Shown here: piece by piece, positions 56,633-64,000 of the stretch
Layout of the letters: each line of letters starts with the position of its first letter
How positions within the stretch are numbered: the first letter of the stretch is position 1
Source of the DNA: Cichorium intybus
Lineage: Eukaryota > Streptophyta > Magnoliopsida > Asterales > Asteraceae
Direction of reading: 5' to 3'
Length of the DNA stretch: 64,000 bases
Assembly: GCA_023525715.1 (NCBI GenBank)
Contig: CM042012.1
Location: forward strand, 52,038,504 to 52,102,503
The notes under the pieces: model-generated
What the model saw: the letters and a program-made list of their open reading frames with translations, nothing else
Databases searched by the model: none
Told to the model about the DNA's origin: nothing
Position numbers and translations under genes: made by a program

Positions 56633-59190
56633 TTACAAAAAACTAATATCGTCTCTCAATCCTATGCTCCTAGCATGTTGATTGTGCTTGATCCTACTCA
56701 GAGCCTTAGTCAAGGGATCTGCAGGATTATCTTCAGATGATACCCTCTTTACAAGGAGGTGACCTTCTTCTACCCTATGCCGAATGTAATGGTACTTTCT
56801 GTCGATATGTCTGGACTTTCCATGATCTCTCGGTTCCTTTGTCAAAGCAACCGTTCCTTCATTATCGCAGAACAGTTGCATAGGCTCCTGAATACTCGGG
56901 ACTACTCCAAGGTCACCGATAAAGTTCTTCAGCCAAGCCGCTTCCTTAGACGCTTCACTCGCTGTTTTGTACTCTGATTCGCACGTAGAATCAGCCACCG
57001 TCTCTTGCTTGAAACTCTTCCAAGTAATCGCTCCCCTATTCAAAAGAAATACCCAGCCCGACTAAGACCGACCGTTGTCTCTATCTGTCTGGAACCTGGC
57101 GTCAGTGTACCCACTAACTCTCAATGTATCACTGCCACCAAGGACTAACACCATGTTCTTTGTCATTCGCAAATACTTGAGTATATTCTTAACCGCTATC
57201 CAATGAGCCCTTTCAGGATTTCCCTGGTACCGACTAATCGTGCTCAAAGCAAAGGACACGTCGGGGCGAGTACATGTCATAACGTACATGATCGACCCTA
57301 CTGCCGAAGCGTAAGGTACCCGACTCATCTAAGCTATTTCCTCATATGTACCCGGGCTTTGGGTCTTACTTAACTTTGCATTGCTCTGGATAGGCAGCTC
57401 TCCCTTCTTGGTATTTTCCATACTAAACCTCTTTAGTACCTTTTCCAATTATGTACTTTGACTAAGTCCTACTAGTCTCTTCTTCCTATCTCTCAATATT
57501 CTTATCCTGAGAATATAGACAGCTTCTCCTAGGTCTTTCATGGTGAAACACTTCCTAAGCCAAGACTTAACATCTTGCAAGGTTGGAATGTCGTTTCCCA
57601 TGAGCAGTATGTCATCAACATACATCACCAGAAAAGTGACTTTACTCCCACTAGCCTTGACATATACACATGACTCATCTTCACTCCTAGAGAAACCAAA
57701 CTCTTTGACTTTCTCATGGAAACAAAGATTCCAGCTACGAGAAGCTTGTTTCAATCCGTAGATCGATTTCTCAAGCTTACACACCTTATTGGGATGCTTT
57801 GTGTCTACAAAATCCTCTAGCTAATTCATGTAAACATCCTCAGTCAACTTCCCGTTAAGGAAAGTGGTTTTGATATCCATCTGCCAAATTTCATAGTCAT
57901 GAAATGCAGCTATGGCAAGCATTATCCTAATGGACTTAATCTTGGCCACTGGTGAGAAGGTCTCATCATAGTCAACCCCTGGGGTTTGAGTAAAGCCCTT
58001 CGCAACCAACCGAGCCTTAAAGGTGTCTACCTTTCCATCCATGTCGGTCTTCTTCTTGAAGATCCACTTGCACCCAACTGTCTTTCGACCTGATACATTG
58101 TCAACCAAGTTCCAAACTTGATTGTCATATATGGACTTGATCTCGCTATCATTCCCTCTTTCCACTTGGCAGACTCAGGGCCCGCCACTGCTTCCTGGTA
58201 GTTAGCTGGCTCATCCAAATTTATCAATGTCCTATCACTGATAAACGTATCACCATCCGTAGTTACATGGAAACCATAAAACTCGGGTGGCATGCTAACT
58301 CTACCGGAGCGCCTAAGAGGTAATGAAATGTCTGTCGGACCAACAGGAACTTCTTCCTCTTGTTGGTTGCTAGTTTCGCCTAAGGTTGTATCATCGGATG
58401 ACTCTTGAATCTCTTCAAGGTCAATGGTACTCCCACTGTCCTCTTTGGATATGAGCTTTCTCTCTCGAAATACTCCTCGTCTAACTACAAAGACCACGTC
58501 CTCGCTTGGTCTGTAGAACAAGTATCCAAAAGACTGTTTCGGGTATCCGATGAATATACACCTCTCACTTCTTTCTGCGAGTTTGTCTTGAGTCTCTCGT
58601 CTCACAAAAGCCTCACAATCCCAGACTTTGATATGTGCTAACGAGGGAACTTTCCCCGTCCACATCTCATGAGGTGTTTTGGCAACTTTTTTAGTTGGGA
58701 CAAGATTGAGGATGTGGGCGGAAGTCTCTAAGGCATACCCCCAGACGTGGATGGGAAGAGAAGCTCGACTCATCATGGAACGAACCATGTCTAATAAGGT
58801 TTGGTTACGCCTCTCAGCAACACCGTTCAACTGTGGTGTTCTAGGAGGTGATAACTGTGAAATTATTCCACATTCCTTAAGATAGTCAAGGAACTCGATA
58901 CTAAGATACTCACCGCCTCTGTCGGATCTAAGCATCTTTATCTTACTGCCCAATTGATTCTCAACTTCATTTTTAAACTCTTTGAACTTTTCAAAAGTAT
59001 CTGACTTATGCTTGATCAAGTAGATATACCCATATCTACTATAATCATCAGTAAAAGTCACGTAGAAACGAGTGACATCCCTTATGGTTGATCTGAAGGG
59101 TCCACACACATCTGTGTGTATGATATCCAACAAACCTTCACCTCTTTCAAAAGACCCTTTGAAAGGTGACTTTGTCATCTTTCCCAACAA
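56633..59190 (-). pseudogene. Copia pol: integrase, RT, RNase H, with several breaks
   Basis: Minus strand. Integrase 59190-58500: zinc-binding Cys end near LLGKMTKSPF, catalytic residues in IIHTDVCGPF, LRSDRGGEYL and GVAERRNQTL (D, D, E). RT from about 58170: QVWNLVDNV, KARLVAKGFTQTPGVDYDET, and LVMYVDDILLMGN with YVDD at about 57640. RNase H 57330-56633: VPYASAVGSIMYVMTCTRPD and CESEYKTASEASKEAAWLKN. Stops at 57821, 57449 and 57062 and frame changes split the polyprotein. Lineage within Copia not decided. Confidence 0.88.
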
Positions 59191-60507
59191 ACAAGATTTG
59201 CATACATCATCCGTTTATTGTTGATGTGCCCAAGGTGACAATGCCACAAGCATGCCTTTTCTACACCCCTAGAAGAATCAACATGCAATACACTATTTCC
59301 TAAATTGTGAACACAAGTCACTGTTTCATACACACCATCACAAGGTAAAGCTTCAAAAGTAAATATACCATTCTTAAAGGAAGAAATTGAACCATTCAAA
59401 TTATCAAAAGAATAATGAAAACCTTGTCTGAACAATGCATGAAATGAAATTATGTTTCTTGCCATATTTGGCGAATAGCAACAATTTAACAAATCTAAAC
59501 TAACACCATTACTAAGCACTAATCTATAGACACCGATCTTGGTAACAGGTGACGATCGCCTATTGCCCATGATCAGGTTCAATCTATCGTGCTCCACCTC
59601 CCTACTTTCCTTTAGTCCCTGCAAATTAGAACAAATGTGAAAACCACATCCTGTGTCAAGGACCCAAGAACAGGAAGATGATGAGTTTTTAGAGATAGTG
59701 TATGTACCTGTTGACGATGGCTTCACTTTGCCATCTTTGATATCCTGCAAGTACTTGGGGTAGCTTCTTTTCCAGTGACCCTTCTCTTTGCAATAGAAGC
59801 AGTCGGCATCTTTGGGGTTAGTGACATGAGGAATGCCGAAAGACTTGGATCTCGGGCCATTACTGGATGACCCGACTTGAACCTTTTCCCTCTAATTATG
59901 CTTGAGAGGGCCCTTCCTTTTCTTTCCTTTGCCTTGACCAATTGCCAAGACGGGAGTGCTTAATGAAGGTACACTTTTACCCTTCAGCCCGTCTTCTGCA
60001 GTCTGCAGCATATTATGCAACTCAACCAAAGAGGTATGAGTGTTGTTCAAATGATACGCTAGTATGATCTGGTCATAAGAACTCGGTAAGTAGTTAGGCA
60101 CCATGTCAATTGCCAACTCCTCATCGACTTGCATACCCAGCTTCTGCAGTCTCTCCACATAACCTTGCATCCTTTGCGCGTGAGTGCAGACGGACTCTTC
60201 GTCTTTCAGTCTGCCAGTCATGAGGGCTCGGACCACTTCACACTTCTCGACACGCGCTCGCTTGCAGAACTTTTCCGGAAGGTCCTTGTGCATCTTGTAA
60301 GGCCAGTAGTCTTCGTAGAATCTTTGCAATTCAGGATTCATGGTAGCAATCATGATGCATGCCACTTTGGTCGCATCATCATAATGTTTTTTGTATAAGG
60401 CATATTCCTCGGGAGTAGCTGTGTCGGGGTCAACTTCAACAAGCTTGGTGTCAAGAACATACTCTTTGTTACAGTAATACTTCTTTTTTCCTTGGCCATA
60501 ACATATT
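59175..60507 (-). pseudogene. Copia gag and protease, broken
   Basis: Minus strand. Gag text begins in mid-protein at about 60506 (KKYYCNKEYVLDTKLVEVDP) and continues YALYKKHYDDATKVACIM to DQIILAYHLNNTHTSLVELH. The zinc knuckle reads CFYCKEKGHWKRSY: the last Cys of CX2CX4HX4C is Tyr, which should abolish it. The protease has SWVLDTGCGFHICSN near 59640, followed by the pre-integrase LWHCHLGHINNKRM. Frame changes near 59900 and 59720 and 59190. The first part of gag is lost. Confidence 0.85.
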
Positions 60508-60509
60508 AA

Positions 60510-60720
60510 AGGGCTGTTTGATTTGCCTCTTATTCGATCCAGTAATAGGTTACGTTTGACTCGGTCCGAGTCAGACCATTTGATATTCCCAAAATTTACC
60601 TCCGCCTCGGTCTTAAACCCTAAAATTTACCTTTTACTTGGTCAGTTTCAGGATGTGTCTGACTGGGTCAAACACTGATTTAATAAGCTCTTACTGAATC
60701 AACAAATTTAAAATAGCCCC
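60510..60720. mobile_element. Tourist-like MITE, about 211 bp
   Basis: Ends AGGGCTGTTTGATTTGCC and, inverted, GGGGCTATTTTAAATTTG. TAA flanks both sides (60507-60509 and 60721-60723), the PIF/Harbinger TSD. Interior has GACTCGGTCCGAGTC-like palindromes. It marks the end of recognisable Copia sequence. Confidence 0.75.
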
Positions 60721-60876
60721 TAAAGCTTTCTTGATACTTCAAGGCATGAGTGTTTCAATTCTATCTTTCAAAATCTAAAAGTTGTGTGTGTTATTCTTAT
60801 TATTAAAACCAAAAAGTTGGGGGTTCATGGCCTCTTTAAGCCCCTAATAGCTTTTGCCACTACTTGCGGTGACTTG

Positions 60877-60937
60877 TGTGTTGTTTGTTTTTAATAGGTA
60901 AAATGTTTGTAGTTTGTAAACCACATCTGCAGTCTAA
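60877..60937. repeat. Fragment of the 18947-19873 Tourist-like family
   Basis: TTGTTTGTTTTTAATAGGTA followed by AACCACATCTGCAGTCT matches the left end at 18951-19010. Confidence 0.7.
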
Positions 60938-61267
60938 TTATTTTTTCTGGATTACTTTCTATCAATAATTATTTGTAATTTATATAAAAAACTAAGTCTA
61001 TAAATAAGATTATATAGAAATAATTTCATGACTATGAATTTTAATATGTTAAATATTGTTACACATTTTAATTGTATGCTTACTAATAACAAACTAAAAT
61101 ACGTTACTATGAAATTACATATGAAAAATACAATATACACAATAAAAGAGTGTCCAAAATCAGACACTTGAAAAGACTAAATTACCCTTTAAATTTGTTT
61201 TTTATTTTTATTATTATCTATTTTTATTTTTATGATTATTTGTTTATTAAAAATAAAGGAAACTCAC

Positions 61268-61268
61268 C

Positions 61269-61306
<38 letters not shown>

Positions 61307-61359
61307 CTCTCTCTCTCTCTCTCTCTCACATACACACACACACACACACACACTCTCTC

Positions 61360-61390
<31 letters not shown>

Positions 61391-61432
61391 TTTCTCTTTT
61401 CTCTTTATCTCTTTCCCTCTCTTTATCTCTCA
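61268..61432. repeat. (CA)n(CT)n compound microsatellite
   Basis: Alternating CA and CT blocks, repeated twice (CA then CT, CA then CT), about 165 bp. The long open frame across it (61150-61659) is a repeat artefact. Confidence 0.95.
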
Positions 61433-61861
61433 TCTTTCTTGTAGTTCCCTTCTCCTTCATAGATTTCGAATTGGTGCAAACAGAAAACCTAAAATTGGAA
61501 GCTCTTGGCCAAACATTCATATATCAGAAAGTTAAACAAGAAGTAACAAAAATCAGAAGCTCTCTCTCAAATTCTCACAATCAAAAGCTTTTCCATTTTA
61601 CTATAGTTTCAAGACGCAACAGAAAACCCGAAATTGGGAGAAAATATGGTTTTCAATAAGCTTTCAGATTGGACTACAATTGAGTTTGTTTCAAGTGTCT
61701 TACCCACCTGCTCCAAGAATCAGAGCCACCACCACCATAGTCGACGGCCAACATTAGGAACCACAAATTCCCGAAAAATTGATTTGCAATGATCCCTCAA
61801 CAAAATCGAGAAATAGATTACAACCATTGTTGGATTTTGTATAAATGCAGGGAATTTATCG

Positions 61862-61893
<32 letters not shown>

Positions 61894-62720
61894 CGGAATA
61901 CCGAGTTCGTATTTTGCATAGGTTTGGAAGAAATCATTTCCATCATTTCGAGGTACCAACATCTTAGGTTGAGTCGATAATTGGGGATTGTTGCTGCCAA
62001 ATTCATTCAATCTAACCTCCAATTGTTGGGTGGCTGTCGGTTATGGGAGCTCCAAGAAACCGGTTCTGATCCAAGATTTGTTTTCGAGTTTGATGGTAAA
62101 CTAGAAAACGATGGCAGAGAAAGATGAAGGTAAGGAAATGTTAGATCTAATATACGAAATTTCACTTACTTGGAGGGGTAATGTTAGATATGATATATGA
62201 AATTTCACCATCAAAACTCAATTCCTTTCATCTTTTCATCTGAATCGAACCTCAATCACAACCCCGATCTTCTCCTTCACCCTCTGATTATCTCAGTGAT
62301 CAGAATGGAACCGTTGTCGATCCTCCGTCACCGATCATTCGATCCTCCATCCAACCGCCGATTCTCCGAAGGCTACAATTGTTGAGAGAAGTTCAAGCTG
62401 GAAAATCCGGTTCTCCTAGCCTGAATTGATATTTCGAAAAAATTGGATGGATCTGGGTAGGGAAGAGAACGACGAGAGAGAGGGGTAATGGGTCTATGGT
62501 TTTTTTTATTTAAAAAATATTAATATAGATATTAAAAGAAATTAAAAAACAAGTTAAAATGACATTTTGGTCTTTTTAAAGCTGACAAGACCAAAACCTC
62601 GTGAAATTCCTGATTTTACGACTTTCTATACAAGTTGGAAATTTGTTGGACCAAATCTATATTTTTTTTACAAACCACCGATTTTTTAGTTTTGTCTAAA
62701 ATTTATTAATGATTTTATGT
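61433..62720. other. Noncoding DNA, possibly a TIR element or 5' UTR region
   Basis: Near 61165 GTGTCCAAAATCAGACAC with AAAAGACTAAATTACC, and near 62565 GACATTTTGGTCTTTTTAAAG, look like imperfect inverted ends enclosing about 1.4 kb. No coding evidence. Alternatively a leader of the F-box gene. Confidence 0.3.
61861..61893. repeat. (GA)n microsatellite
   Basis: GA run of about 30 bp, complementary in type to the CT block 450 bp to the left. Confidence 0.9.
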
Positions 62721-63879
62721 GCATCCCAACAGGCGTCGACTTCCACTCTTGATAGCAAAGACGTTTGGGTTTTCGATGAATCAATGCCCAGTAATCCTTC
62801 ATACAGGGACAGCTACTGCCGACTTCAGCTTATTCGGTTCAGCGGGCCATTCTCGTTTACTTTTCCGTCCTTCTGTTAGCGCCGGTCATTGGACGGTTGC
62901 GACTGGCGAGCGGAATCGTACGAGGACGACAGTCTTTCTACTTCTCTGTTCTCTGGTTAGTCGACGACTTTGCGGTTCTCCTTATTTGTTCTTTCTTTTT
63001 ACTTTTTTCTGCTGGGCGGTAGAAACTTCGTTATTCATTTATTACTAATTTTTCTTGTTGCTTGCATCGTTTCAAGCTCTGCCCTCCGGCTATTGCGTTA
63101 TTTATTTATTATTTTTTTCTGTAAGTTTTTGTAAGACTATAAAATATATATAATCTTATGTTAAAACCTTTTTGGGCATATTCATTTCAACAACAGAGAT
63201 AAGTTATCTTTTTCACTGTGACGTATGTTCGTCTGTTGTGCAAATTACAGATTTTGATAGACGACGTCGCCATTTTTCGAAATTTAGTAGTTTTAGATAT
63301 TTTTAGATTTCTCACTTCGACCTCTACGTGGTTGTTGATAACGCCTTCCATAGTTCCATTCATCCTTCTTTATATATCCATGGAGCACAGTTGGTAGATC
63401 ATTACTCTGTTTCGTCCAAGTTTATAGTTATAAAATTTCACGTATTAGTTTTAACACTTGACTCATGCAGTTGTATCCAATGGTTGTACATTTAAAATTA
63501 GATATCCAATTTGCAAACGCAATTCCACTGCTTTTATAAAATACTCTGATGTAATTTTATGCAAGTTGCCTCCTGCTATTGGTAGACCACGAATGCCTCC
63601 TGCTATTGCGTTGCCTGCAATAGGGACTATGATCTTCACGATATGAAAAGCCATTTAAGTTCATTTATTTTATTTTGCTACAGAATGGTTTTCTTTTGAA
63701 ACATGTTGAATAAATTATCATAATATCTTATGAAGGCATATTGTACTCAAGTTTTTATTTCTTTGTATATGCTAATGCTAATGTTATAATGTACACCAAA
63801 CTCAAATTGACAAACCCAAGAAATTCTCTAACTTGTTATTGCCTAAATTTTTGACCTTTTTGAAATATTGTTGGTAGAA
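62721..63879 (+). other. Upstream region and probable 5' UTR intron of the F-box gene
   Basis: A pyrimidine-rich stretch ending TATTGTTGGTAG lies two bases before the start codon at 63880, which reads as a splice acceptor, so the gene likely has a 5' UTR intron. The upstream exon was not located. Short open frames at 62719 and 63458 are not recognised. Confidence 0.45.
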
Positions 63880-64000
63880 ATGGCAGAAATTACTGTTTCA
63901 AAATCAAAGCAACAATGGCAGGTGGAGGAACTAGTTAGGAATTGGTTGGAGCTCCCATCTGATGTAACAGCCAATATTCTATACAGAGTTGGTGTTATCG
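63880..64000 (+). CDS. F-box protein, 5' end (runs off window)
   Basis: MAEITVSKSKQQWQVEELVR followed by NWLELPSDVTANILYRVGVI. The second part is the start of an F-box (LPxDV...IL..(L/V)G) as found in the SKIP19 / F-box-LRR 23 type of plant proteins, which act as substrate receptors of SCF ubiquitin ligases. Only 40 codons are visible, so LRRs cannot be checked. No defect is seen. Confidence 0.7.
   Translation, partial: MAEITVSKSKQQWQVEELVRNWLELPSDVTANILYRVGVI

Larger units (their letters stand above)
55009..60509 (-). mobile_element. Ty1/Copia element, 5'-truncated and decayed
   Basis: Minus strand. The 3' LTR spans 55009-55766 (TGTTGGATTAGG...GCATAACA) and is preceded by the purine tract CTAGTAGGAGAC. 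The order gag, protease, integrase, RT, RNase H is the Copia order. No 5' LTR is found; gag coding stops at a Tourist-like MITE at 60510. Confidence 0.88.

Noticed and set aside
61150..61659. 169-codon frame with His-Thr and Leu-Ser repeats
   Set aside because: It is produced by a (CA)n(CT)n microsatellite and has no conserved flanks.

Overview
The window is nuclear DNA of a flowering plant, almost certainly a eudicot. It is AT-rich, has genes with short introns and GT-AG junctions, and is dominated by plant transposon families: Athila-type and chromovirus Ty3/Gypsy, Copia, L1-type LINE, tRNA-derived SINEs, PIF/Harbinger, CACTA and MITEs. The species cannot be fixed from sequence alone; an asterid is only a guess. 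No rRNA, tRNA gene, CRISPR array or bacterial-type operon was seen.

Layout. (1) 1-15.4 kb: one copy of a duplicated block (the other copy is 22.6-26.7 kb), split by about 13.8 kb of AT-rich repeat units. A young LTR retrotransposon (4536-12244, LTRs 1848 bp, TSD ATATA) sits inside a (TA)n array there. Its interior has no gag or pol but carries, in antisense, a whole intron-containing RKD-type RWP-RK transcription factor gene with its own TATA box. (2) 15.4-22.6 kb: a 5'-truncated, poly(A)-tailed HIPP retrocopy, a CACTA relic, a Tourist-like element, a SINE and a broken tropinone-reductase-like SDR gene with a (TA)n tract in an intron. (3) 22.6-26.7 kb: second copy of the duplicated block, interrupted by a PIF/Harbinger element (TSD TTA) that encodes only the Myb/trihelix ORF1 protein. 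(4) 26.7-32 kb: SINE with TSD, LINE scrap, Copia and Gypsy fragments. (5) 32.5-34.9 kb: the one complete conventional gene, a GH17 beta-1,3-glucanase with an X8/CBM43 domain. (6) 35-38.5 kb: MITEs and (TA)n arrays. (7) 38.7-44.3 kb: a full-length chromovirus with 1%-diverged LTRs but several stops. (8) 44.6-55 kb: an L1-type LINE cut by an 8-kb Athila-like element (TSD AGCTG) with an intact 1025-codon gag-protease ORF, a broken ATHILA-type ORF behind a splice-acceptor-like site, and paired GC-rich boxes with a 22-bp period. (9) 55-60.5 kb: a decayed, 5'-truncated Copia element ended by a Tourist-like MITE. (10) 61-64 kb: microsatellite-rich DNA leading to the 5' end of an F-box gene that runs off the window.

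The host genes visible (SDR, GH17, F-box) do not form a pathway; the window reads as a gene-poor region built by nested insertion. Its most unusual feature is the RKD-like gene carried inside a non-autonomous LTR retrotransposon.
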